This document shows, piece by piece, positions 25,938 to 33,218 of a stretch of 64,000 bases of DNA (position 1 is the stretch's first letter; every line of letters starts with the position of its first letter). The stretch comes from Oscillospiraceae bacterium Marseille-Q3528. GTDB taxonomy: Bacteria > Bacillota > Clostridia > Lachnospirales > Lachnospiraceae. A program made the position numbers and the translations under genes. Location: contig JAGTTR010000008.1 in the NCBI GenBank assembly GCA_018223385.1, forward strand, positions 62,001 to 126,000. The letters run 5' to 3'. Below the pieces are notes generated by a model. That model was not told the origin of the DNA. It did no database searches and worked only from the letters and a program-made list of their open reading frames with translations.

Positions 25938-28021
25938 TGAAGAAAGAGCAGAAAAAGAGGACGGAGATCGGATGCGGAGCCGATGACTTACGTGTGGGTA
26001 CGGGCAGAGACGCAGATGGGACGGAAAACGGGGATATCAACAAGGATAGAGAGCTGGACATGAGGATCGGGATGTATGCGGCTTTGGATGTGCTTGAACC
26101 GGAGGACGTGGAGGCATTTCTTTCCAGAATCCCGGAAGAGACTTGGAGTGAGGATCGGCTGGAGAACATGGTGTCCGATTTGGAAGATAATCATGCGTGT
26201 GATGGGGAAGAAGACCGGATTTCCGTACAGAAGATTCGTGATCGTGTGCAGCAACAAGTTTCAGAAAATTTGAAAGAGAATGCGGAAAATCAAGCCGGGG
26301 AAGGTATTACCCGACAAAATTTCGAAACAGTGAATCGAAAAAAAGTCAAGAGTAATCACTTTTCCTGGCGAAGACTGGCGGGTGCCGCCGCGGTGGCGGC
26401 ACTGGCGCTGCTAGTATGGCAGAAGGATACGGTGTATGCAGGGCTGAGGCGGATGCTTCGTCTCGTGCCGGGGGTGGCGGTGTACGAGGAAAACGAGGCG
26501 GCCTGGTATACGGTTGTACCGGTGAATGCGCGTTTTTCCTGGCAGGGGTGGATCTATGAGCTGCAGGAGGGCTATGTAGAGCGGATGCCGGATCAGGCCG
26601 GTCTGACGAACCGGGGACGGCTGGTGATCCGTCTGACGGCACAGAAGGATTCTGTGTCAGCGGCAGAGAGCGAACAGCAGGCTTCAACCGGTGACCCTGC
26701 AAACATGCGGGAAAATACGCAGGAAAACACGCAGCAGGAAGTTGGATTGGCGGATGCCTCCTATTTTGGGGATAACCGCCTTTACAGAAGAAAAAAGGAT
26801 TCCCAGGATACATGGGAACTGCTGACCGACGGCGGAAGCGGGTTCGGTACGGAGCAGACAGAGGATGATGAGGCAGGGCCGAAGAAGATCGTGATCGGAA
26901 AAGAGAACCTGCGCATGGATGATTTTTCCACAGAGGATGAATATTGTTTTGGAACAGCGGGTGGAGACGGGCTGATCTTTACTTTGCGGGAGCCATCCTA
27001 CGAGGCAATTCTGCAGGCCAGAACGGAAGAGAATGCCAGCGAAGCCGGGACGGCAAATGAAATCACCGCGAATGCAGAGAAATCAAATCTGGAGAAGGAA
27101 ATTCCGGGAGAGACGGATAAAAATGAAGAAGATGAGAGAATCAGTGGGGCAGACGGAATAGAACTTCGTCTCGCGGTGACCGCGGAACAGACGGATGACA
27201 GCCTGCTGATCAGCTATTACCCCTATACCGGACGAACGGATATGACGATGCAGATTCCTTATTTTCCCACATATGAGATACTTCCGGCCTGTATGGATAA
27301 CGGCACGGATGTGCGGCCGTGGATGTCGTATGGGGAGGAAAAGGTGTATGCGCAGGCGTGGAGAGAAGAGAATGATCGGTATTCGGATCTTGTGACTACC
27401 ACATTTCCTGTGATGCAGGAGAAAGAGGGCACACTCCATGTTCCTTATGTCCAGATGAAAGAACAGACTGATCCCATCACGGCGACACTGGAAGACGGGC
27501 AGGAGACGAAGGAGCTGGGGCAGACGCTGAGCTTTGCCCGTGCGCAGGTGCGGCTGGAGCGTCTGAGAAGGATCACGGATGCAGAGTGCGAGACATTATT
27601 GGGAGAGCAACTGGACGGTGATACCAGTGCCTGGCTGCTGGAACTGACGGTGCTGCAGGAGAGCGACGGATGGCTTCTGCAGAAGCTTTCCGTGCAGGCT
27701 GACCGTTATCCCTACAGTACGGTACTGCCGGTATTTACCGATGGAAAGCTGACAGGGATGCTGTTATTCTTTAACGACGGAAATCCGTATCAGGAAGAAA
27801 GTTCGTCCAAAAATTCCAACAAAGGATCGGTGACAGACTACAAGATAACCGCAAATGCAGAGCCCGACATGGAGACAGATATAGAATCCGAGGAAGCGCC
27901 AGTGACAGAATTCAGGAGAAATGCAGAGACCAGGAGAACGCCAGCCGCAATCCAGTTAAAAATCGGTAGCCCCTCTTACCTGTATCACAGCAATTTTGTC
28001 ATCGGGCCAATTCGAAAATAA
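25937..28021 (+). CDS. Putative membrane anti-sigma factor, large ectodomain
   Basis: 694 residues from ATG 25937, which overlaps the sigma stop as ATGA; this decides the start, since the open frame extends much further upstream inside the sigma gene. The N-terminal cytosolic part (1-145) is acidic and helical, a single transmembrane helix lies at about 147-162 (LAGAAAVAALALLVW), and over 500 external residues follow. The ectodomain includes a Glu/Asn-rich disordered stretch and two beta-rich blocks. It has no clear zinc-type anti-sigma motif (HxxxCxxC). Function is inferred from gene pairing and topology: sequester the sigma factor until an envelope signal is sensed. Confidence 0.65.
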   Translation: MKKEQKKRTEIGCGADDLRVGTGRDADGTENGDINKDRELDMRIGMYAALDVLEPEDVEAFLSRIPEETWSEDRLENMVSDLEDNHACDGEEDRISVQKIRDRVQQQVSENLKENAENQAGEGITRQNFETVNRKKVKSNHFSWRRLAGAAAVAALALLVWQKDTVYAGLRRMLRLVPGVAVYEENEAAWYTVVPVNARFSWQGWIYELQEGYVERMPDQAGLTNRGRLVIRLTAQKDSVSAAESEQQASTGDPANMRENTQENTQQEVGLADASYFGDNRLYRRKKDSQDTWELLTDGGSGFGTEQTEDDEAGPKKIVIGKENLRMDDFSTEDEYCFGTAGGDGLIFTLREPSYEAILQARTEENASEAGTANEITANAEKSNLEKEIPGETDKNEEDERISGADGIELRLAVTAEQTDDSLLISYYPYTGRTDMTMQIPYFPTYEILPACMDNGTDVRPWMSYGEEKVYAQAWREENDRYSDLVTTTFPVMQEKEGTLHVPYVQMKEQTDPITATLEDGQETKELGQTLSFARAQVRLERLRRITDAECETLLGEQLDGDTSAWLLELTVLQESDGWLLQKLSVQADRYPYSTVLPVFTDGKLTGMLLFFNDGNPYQEESSSKNSNKGSVTDYKITANAEPDMETDIESEEAPVTEFRRNAETRRTPAAIQLKIGSPSYLYHSNFVIGPIRK

Positions 28022-28052
28022 TTTCGAATTTTCTTAAAAAACAATAACTGAA

Positions 28053-28081
28053 TTGACTTTCTTTTCCCAAATGCGTATTAT
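28053..28081 (+). promoter_or_regulatory. Promoter of the zinc-ribbon/DUF5685/DnaJ cluster
   Basis: TTGACT (28053-28058), 17-base spacer, TATTAT (28076-28081), about 100 bases before the first gene. Confidence 0.6.
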
Positions 28082-28185
28082 TTTCAATAAGCCTGTAAGA
28101 TCATGGCTGTGAAAAGCGTGATCAAATATAGGAATATGCGGGCATGTTGGAGGATGCTGCCTGCAGCAGGAGAAGAAAAGGCGGG

Positions 28186-28587
28186 ATGAATATGAGAGAA
28201 CGATTCAGCAGATTTATGGCAGGGCGCCACGGAAGTGACGAATTTTCCCAGTTTCTGAGCTATGTGGCGCTGGCCTGTATGCTGCTTGCGCTGGTCTTTC
28301 GAAAAGGCTACTGGAATATCATCATACTGGCATTGCTGATTGTTTGTTATTACCGGATTTTTTCGAAAAATCATCAGAAACGGTACGAGGAGAATCAGAA
28401 GTTCCTGGCGGCTAGGGCACGGTTTCTGTCCTGGTTTCAGAAGGAGAAATATCTGCTGGGCCAGCGGAAGGATTACCGGATCTACACCTGCCCGGGCTGT
28501 AAACAGAAGATCCGTATTCCCAAAGGAAAAGGAAAAATTGTTGTAAAATGCCCGAAATGTCACACGGAATTCACAAAGAAGAGTTAA
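28186..28587 (+). CDS. Small membrane protein with C-terminal zinc ribbon
   Basis: 133 residues from ATG 28186; a second ATG two codons later is equally possible. Two hydrophobic segments (about 28-43 and 47-61) are followed by a basic linker and a CPGC ... CPKC zinc-ribbon pair separated by about 20 residues. The ribbon resembles the short zinc-binding modules that recognise nucleic acid or protein tails, but no function is known. First gene of a tight trio with a DUF5685 protein and a J-domain protein. Confidence 0.7.
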   Translation: MNMRERFSRFMAGRHGSDEFSQFLSYVALACMLLALVFRKGYWNIIILALLIVCYYRIFSKNHQKRYEENQKFLAARARFLSWFQKEKYLLGQRKDYRIYTCPGCKQKIRIPKGKGKIVVKCPKCHTEFTKKS

Positions 28588-28642
28588 AATAAAGATCGTG
28601 AAAGACAGAAAAGGGAACGTCTTGTAAGCGGGAGAATTTGAA

Positions 28643-29488
28643 ATGTTTGGATACGTGACAGTGAACAAGCCGGAGCTGAAGATCCGGGAATTTGAGGAAT
28701 ATCAGTCCTGGTACTGCGGCCTGTGCCGGGAGCTGAGCCAGAGATACGGCAAGCCCGGGCAGATCACACTGAGCTACGACATGACATTTCTGATCATGGT
28801 GCTCCACGGGCTGTACGAGCCGCAGAAGAGCGAAGAAAAGCACCGCTGCATCACGCATCCGGGCAGCAGGCACCGCATGAGCAGCAGCCGTTTTACCCAA
28901 TATGGGGCGGATATGAACATCCTTCTGGCGTATCATAATTTCATGGATGACTGGCTGGACGAGCGTAAGCTCGTGTCGCTGACGGAGGCCCGGCTCTTGC
29001 AGAAGCACTGCCGGGAGCTGGCGGAAAAGTATCCCAGGCAGAACCGGGCCATTATCCGTTCCCTGAAGAAGCTGGCGGCTTTTGAAAAAGAAAAGGAAAT
29101 GAATATTGACAAAGTGTCCGGTTCTATGGGAGAATTGCTTGGAGAGCTTTTCGTGTACGAGAAGGACATCTTTGCGGAACACCTGTATCGGATGGGATTT
29201 TTTCTGGGCAAGTTCATTTATCTGATGGATGCCTACGAGGATGTGGAGAAAGACCGGAAGAAGGGGCAGTACAATCCATTTACAGGCTGCTTTACACAGG
29301 AGAATTTTGAAGAAATGTGCGGGAGCATTCTCAATATGATGATGACAGAATGTGCCAGAGAATTTGAGAAGCTTCCGATTCTGGAGAATGTGGAGATTCT
29401 CCGCAATATTCTGTATTCCGGTGTGTGGGTCAAATATGAAATGATCCACCGGAAGCGGACAGAGACGGGAGAGACGAAAGGAAAATGA
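28643..29488 (+). CDS. DUF5685 family protein
   Basis: 281 residues. Recognisable by the N-terminal [18 protein letters not shown] and the [14 protein letters not shown] motif (a CxxC pair), then a long helical body with [34 protein letters not shown] and [18 protein letters not shown]. The acidic and His residues in these helices recall diiron or prenyl-synthase-like helical bundles, but no activity is established. It ends as ATGA overlapping the J-domain gene by four bases, so the two are co-translated. Confidence 0.82.
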   Translation: MFGYVTVNKPELKIREFEEYQSWYCGLCRELSQRYGKPGQITLSYDMTFLIMVLHGLYEPQKSEEKHRCITHPGSRHRMSSSRFTQYGADMNILLAYHNFMDDWLDERKLVSLTEARLLQKHCRELAEKYPRQNRAIIRSLKKLAAFEKEKEMNIDKVSGSMGELLGELFVYEKDIFAEHLYRMGFFLGKFIYLMDAYEDVEKDRKKGQYNPFTGCFTQENFEEMCGSILNMMMTECAREFEKLPILENVEILRNILYSGVWVKYEMIHRKRTETGETKGK

Positions 29489-30192
29489 CAGATCCTTATA
29501 GCGTGCTGGGAGTGGATCGCAACGCTTCCGACGATGAAATCAAGAAAGCATACCGGCAGCTGAGCCGGAAATATCATCCGGATGCCAATATCAATAATCC
29601 GAACAAAGACCAGGCAGAAGCTAAGTTTAAGGAAGTGCAGCAGGCCTATGATCAGATTGTGAAGGAGCGGGAACGCGGCACCTCTGATTACGGGTATGGC
29701 GGCTATGGACAGAGCCAGGGACAGGGTTATGGCGGATTTGGTACCGGCTACGGCGGGTTCGGAGGATTTGGCGGTTTCGGTGGTTTTGGCGGATATCAGC
29801 AGAGCCGACAGGATGCCAACGATGAGGATTCTCTCCGTCTGAATGCGGCGGCCAATTACATCAACAGCCGCCATTTTACAGAAGCGATGAATGTACTGAA
29901 CGGCATCACCAGTCACAGTGCCCGCTGGCATTATCTGAACGCAGCGGCCAATGCCGGACTGGGAAATAATATCGAAGCGAAAGCGCATGCAAGAGAAGCG
30001 GTCAACATGGAGCCGAACAATGTCCAGTACCGGAATTTCCTGAACCAGATGGAGATGGGCGGCGGCTGGTATCAGTCTATGGGACAGTCTTATGGAAGAC
30101 CCATGGGCGGTTCGGACGATTTCTGCATGAAGCTGTGTATTGCCAATATGCTTTGTAACTGCTGCTGCGGCGGCAGGTTTATCATGTGCTAG
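29485..30192 (+). CDS. J-domain protein with Gly/Phe-rich linker and Cys-rich tail
   Basis: 235 residues. J domain at 1-65 with the HPD motif at 31-33 (KYHPDANI); then a striking Gly/Tyr/Phe repeat region ([20 protein letters not shown]) at about 70-105; then a TPR-like helical domain ([30 protein letters not shown]); and an unusual final segment with seven cysteines (CMKLC ... CNCCCGG ... MC). It lacks the DnaJ zinc finger and C-terminal substrate domains, so it is a type III J protein that should stimulate DnaK at a specific place, perhaps with its two upstream partners. Confidence 0.85.
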   Translation: MTDPYSVLGVDRNASDDEIKKAYRQLSRKYHPDANINNPNKDQAEAKFKEVQQAYDQIVKERERGTSDYGYGGYGQSQGQGYGGFGTGYGGFGGFGGFGGFGGYQQSRQDANDEDSLRLNAAANYINSRHFTEAMNVLNGITSHSARWHYLNAAANAGLGNNIEAKAHAREAVNMEPNNVQYRNFLNQMEMGGGWYQSMGQSYGRPMGGSDDFCMKLCIANMLCNCCCGGRFIMC

Positions 30193-30206
30193 GACAAGGA
30201 GTATGT

Positions 30207-31715
30207 ATGGAAAGCACAAATCAACAGACAAACCGGTCTTTCATTGATCGGATCACAGACTGGGCGGAGCAATATTACCGGTTCCTGTTCGTGTTGGGAA
30301 TGGGACTGGTAATATTTTTGTGTTTTTACCGCCTGAGTGTTCACTATGTCGTTTCCTGGGATGAGGCCCGGTTTGGCATCAACGCCTACGAGATGCTCAA
30401 AAGCGGCAATTTTATCATGAATACGTTCCGGTACGAGCCGGATTACTGGAATCTGAAGCCGCCGCTTTCCATGTGGGGAACGGCACTTTCGTTTCTGATC
30501 TTCGGGTATAACAAGCTGGGGCTTCGGGCATTTTCCGCAGCCTGCTATGTGGTGCTGACCGCGCTGGCGGCCCGTTTTGTGGAAAAAAGATTCGGGAAAT
30601 TACAGGCACTGTTGACGATCCTCTTTTTGTGTGCCAATACCGCCTGTTTTTCCTTCCATATGATCCGCTCCGGCGATTCGGATTCCCTGTATCTGCTGTT
30701 TTACACATTGAGTATGCTTTGTATGCTCATGATCAGAGAACGGCCCCGGATGCTTTACGGCGCCGGATTTTTCTTCGCCTGCGCATTTCTGACGAAAAGC
30801 TGGCATGCGGGCACCATTGTGTTTGTGGGATTTTTCTTCCTGCTGCTCACCGGGGAGATCAAGACATTAAAGGGAAAACGTCTGCTGGCATTTCTGGCAT
30901 CGTTCCTCATACCCATGGGCCTCTGGGCGATCCTGCGTTTTACCCAGGACGGGACGGAATTTTTCAAAGAAATGATCTTTTATGAGCTGCTGACCAGCAG
31001 TCAGGAGGCCATTGAAAATCATCAGCAGGAATTTCTTTTCTATGTGAAAAATTATTTTGTCACCACGTGGCGGCAGTATATTTATCTGGCGGCTCTGCTC
31101 ATTGGCGGCGCAGGCCTCATCGGCTATCGGAAAAGGCTGAAAGAGGAGGGGCGCTCCTACCTGGCAGTGGGATTTTTCCTCTGGGCACTTATGCCGATCC
31201 TCTGGTTTTCCATTGCGGCCACGAAGCTCATCTGGTATTCCTATGCGACGCTGATCCCGATCCTCATCGGCGCGGGTATCGTGGCAGGAACGGCGGTGCG
31301 GGATCGGAACATTTCCGCCGGTCTGCGGACAGCGGCCTTTGTGGGGGTGCTGGTGCTGACAGGATATTTTATCGCAGGCAATGTGCAAAATATTCGCGCT
31401 GAGTACGGCAACGATTTTCATGATTTCTTTGCGGAAGCCAATGAAGCGGCATCGGATTATGCGGGCACACAGATGTACCTGGGGGCGGACGGCGATTTCG
31501 GCTATGGAAACTGGTCCCAGAACACGTCCTTCCTGGCGGAGATCGACGGGGATCATGTGTGCATGGACGGCGGCGTGGAGGCCTTCGTGCAGACGAAGGA
31601 GCCTGCGGTGCTGGTGACCAACCGGGATTATTATGCCCAGTATGCGGACGTGCTCATGGATAAGACCGTCGTGTACGAGAATGAAAAATATCTGTATATT
31701 TCTAATGATCTTTAA
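30207..31715 (+). CDS. Membrane glycosyltransferase, GT39/ArnT-like
   Basis: 502 residues from ATG 30207, with AAGGAG 5 bases upstream. Polytopic membrane protein with about eleven hydrophobic segments. The first external loop has the GT-C acidic signature (VSWDEARFGINAYEML) and then NLKPPLSMWGTALSF, typical of dolichyl-phosphate-mannose or undecaprenyl-phosphate-sugar dependent transferases (PMT/ArnT family). The likely role is to move a lipid-linked sugar onto a surface polymer or lipid; donor and acceptor are not readable. Confidence 0.82.
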   Translation: MESTNQQTNRSFIDRITDWAEQYYRFLFVLGMGLVIFLCFYRLSVHYVVSWDEARFGINAYEMLKSGNFIMNTFRYEPDYWNLKPPLSMWGTALSFLIFGYNKLGLRAFSAACYVVLTALAARFVEKRFGKLQALLTILFLCANTACFSFHMIRSGDSDSLYLLFYTLSMLCMLMIRERPRMLYGAGFFFACAFLTKSWHAGTIVFVGFFFLLLTGEIKTLKGKRLLAFLASFLIPMGLWAILRFTQDGTEFFKEMIFYELLTSSQEAIENHQQEFLFYVKNYFVTTWRQYIYLAALLIGGAGLIGYRKRLKEEGRSYLAVGFFLWALMPILWFSIAATKLIWYSYATLIPILIGAGIVAGTAVRDRNISAGLRTAAFVGVLVLTGYFIAGNVQNIRAEYGNDFHDFFAEANEAASDYAGTQMYLGADGDFGYGNWSQNTSFLAEIDGDHVCMDGGVEAFVQTKEPAVLVTNRDYYAQYADVLMDKTVVYENEKYLYISNDL

Positions 31716-31740
31716 AAACATCGCGTAAAATGCAGCGTAT

Positions 31741-31803
31741 AAAGCTCTGAGGCTTTGGCCGGGGGAATGATAAGAATCCTCCGCCATGGTTTCAGAGCTT
31801 TTT
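31741..31803 (+). terminator. Long hairpin terminator, first of a matching pair
   Basis: AAAGCTCTGA ... TCAGAGCTTTTT forms the outer stem, with GGC, CGGGGGA / TCCTCCG inside and a long total arm. Sequence closely resembles the hairpin at 32727-32789. Confidence 0.8.
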
Positions 31804-31824
31804 GTATGATAAGAAAGTACGTCC

Positions 31825-31873
31825 TTGACAGATAAGTGCTTAAAGTTTATAATGTGCATATGAGAACAGCACA
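31825..31873 (+). promoter_or_regulatory. Consensus promoter and candidate operator of the GntR operon
   Basis: TTGACA (31825-31830), 17-base spacer, TATAAT (31848-31853): a full-consensus promoter. Immediately downstream, TGTGC ... GCACA (about 31853-31873) forms an interrupted inverted repeat in the start region, a good place for the GntR product to bind its own promoter. Confidence 0.75.
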
Positions 31874-31892
31874 CTAAAAGGGGAGAACATTT

Positions 31893-32291
31893 TTGAAGAT
31901 TATTATTTCAAATAACGCGGACCGCCCTTTGTATCAGCAGATCGAAAACCAGATCAAGGATGCCATTTTAAAAGAAGAACTGGTGGAAGGGGACGCCCTT
32001 CCGTCCATCCGGGCGTTTGCCAACGATCTGAAGGTCAGTGTCCTGACCATCCGGCGGGTGTATGAGGAGCTGGAGCGGGAGGGCTTTGTCACCAGCCAGG
32101 TGGGGATTGGAACCTTCGTATCCGCAGGAAATCTGGAGCTTTTGCGGGATTCCAAGCGGCGGCTGGTGGAACAGAAGATGTTCGATGTGATACGGACGGC
32201 AAAATCATTGAAGATTACAAAAGAAGAATTGCAGGCAATGATGGAAATTCTTTACGAGGAGGATACGGGAGGTGAAAAATATGAGCAGTGA
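31893..32291 (+). CDS. GntR family regulator, YtrA-like
   Basis: 132 residues from TTG 31893, with AGGGGAG 7 bases upstream. N-terminal winged helix: PLYQQIENQIKDAILKEEL, LPSIRAFANDLKVSVLTIRRVYEELEREGFV. The C-terminal part is a short dimerising helix rather than an FCD or UTRA ligand domain, which places it in the YtrA subfamily. Those usually repress their own operon, often with ABC transporters. Here the only partner is the downstream DUF3592-like protein, which it overlaps. Confidence 0.88.
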   Translation: MKIIISNNADRPLYQQIENQIKDAILKEELVEGDALPSIRAFANDLKVSVLTIRRVYEELEREGFVTSQVGIGTFVSAGNLELLRDSKRRLVEQKMFDVIRTAKSLKITKEELQAMMEILYEEDTGGEKYEQ

Positions 32292-32664
32292 AGCTGTTTT
32301 TCTCTGTGTTGTGGGAGTGATCGCCGGATGCTTTGGACTGGTAAACGCTGTGCAGTTTCTTTTGTTGCAAAAGAAAACCGCCCGGGCTGTTGGAACGGTC
32401 GTGTCCATCAAAATGCCAAATCCCGAGACGGCCAGAACCCGCAATTCCAAATGGGCGGTCGTTTCCTATGAGGTGGATGGCAGGCTGGTGCAGTCCGGGA
32501 ACCGCATACAGGTGCCCATGACCTCGCAGGTGGGCTCTTTTGTACATGTGCGGTACGATAAACAGGAACCGGAAAAGCTGTACGCCTTTTCGCTGGGACG
32601 GATGGCGGTGGCGTTTCTCGTTGCTGTGGTATGCTTCTTTATCGTAGGATTGCGATTGGCATAA
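32281..32664 (+). CDS. DUF3592-like membrane protein
   Basis: 127 residues from ATG 32281, with GGGAGGTG 5 bases upstream; the start overlaps the gntR end by 11 bases. One hydrophobic helix at each end (about 7-27 and 105-125) encloses an external or cytosolic beta domain with the VGTVVSIKMP and WAVVSYEVDGRLVQSG pattern of DUF3592 proteins. Function unknown. Presumably regulated by the GntR protein. Confidence 0.65.
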   Translation: MSSEAVFLCVVGVIAGCFGLVNAVQFLLLQKKTARAVGTVVSIKMPNPETARTRNSKWAVVSYEVDGRLVQSGNRIQVPMTSQVGSFVHVRYDKQEPEKLYAFSLGRMAVAFLVAVVCFFIVGLRLA

Positions 32665-32726
32665 GACTGTGGGGTGTGTTTTTTATACTCTGGCAGCGCA
32701 TGAGATGCTCGGTTGTTTGAAAAAGA

Positions 32727-32789
32727 AAAGGCTCTGAGGCAATGGCGGGGATTCTGAAATCCTCTCGACCAAAGTCTCAGAGCTTTTTG
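32727..32789. terminator. Long hairpin, second of the matching pair
   Basis: GGCTCTGAGGC ... GTCTCAGAGCTTTTTG. Outer stem and T-run match the hairpin at 31741-31803. It lies between converging genes, so it may end transcription from both sides. Confidence 0.75.
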
Positions 32790-32832
32790 TTGTATTACAG
32801 ATCATGCATAGATCCATTTTTGATGCTGTAAA

Positions 32833-33198
32833 TTATGCCTCCTGCGGCAGGGGTTCCAGTCCCAGCAGATCCAGGGCTTTCTTTTCCTCTGATTTTTTCA
32901 CAAAGATGGTGAAAAGGCGTTCCTCACCGGGCTCATTTAACAGGTTGTCAGAACATCCCCGGCCCAGCTTGCGGTAGCCAAGCTCGGCGTCTTCCTCTTC
33001 TGCGCTCATGGCAGCAGATTTCATGGCAGGACAGGAACCGCAGTTGCCGGTACATTTCAGCGTCCGCTGGTTCACTTCGAAGGCCTGAATACGGATGCCG
33101 GCCTTTTTCAGTGTGGCGCAGTACTCCTTGTAGGCTTCCTCGTCCGACCCTTCAAAAATTCTGTGTTTTTCTTCAAATATATCGCGTAAGATTCCCAT
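32833..33198 (-). CDS. Small Cys-motif protein of unknown function
   Basis: 121 residues on the minus strand, with AAAGGAGTG ahead of the ATG at 33198. Not recognised. It has a Cys cluster LKCTGNCGSCPAMK (Cys49, 53, 56) plus Cys27 and a later Cys near residue 82, which could bind a metal or cofactor or form a redox pair. The rest is acidic and helical. Only 20 bases separate it from the upstream membrane-protein gene on the same strand, so the two are probably co-transcribed. Confidence 0.65.
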   Translation of the reverse strand: MGILRDIFEEKHRIFEGSDEEAYKEYCATLKKAGIRIQAFEVNQRTLKCTGNCGSCPAMKSAAMSAEEEDAELGYRKLGRGCSDNLLNEPGEERLFTIFVKKSEEKKALDLLGLEPLPQEA

Positions 33199-33218
33199 GG
33201 AATCACTCCTTTCTTTGC

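Noticed and set aside
29690..29810. Gly/Phe repeat region in the J-domain gene as a possible tandem-repeat element
   Set aside because: The repeats are in frame and form the usual Gly/Phe-rich linker of J proteins; no sign of insertion.
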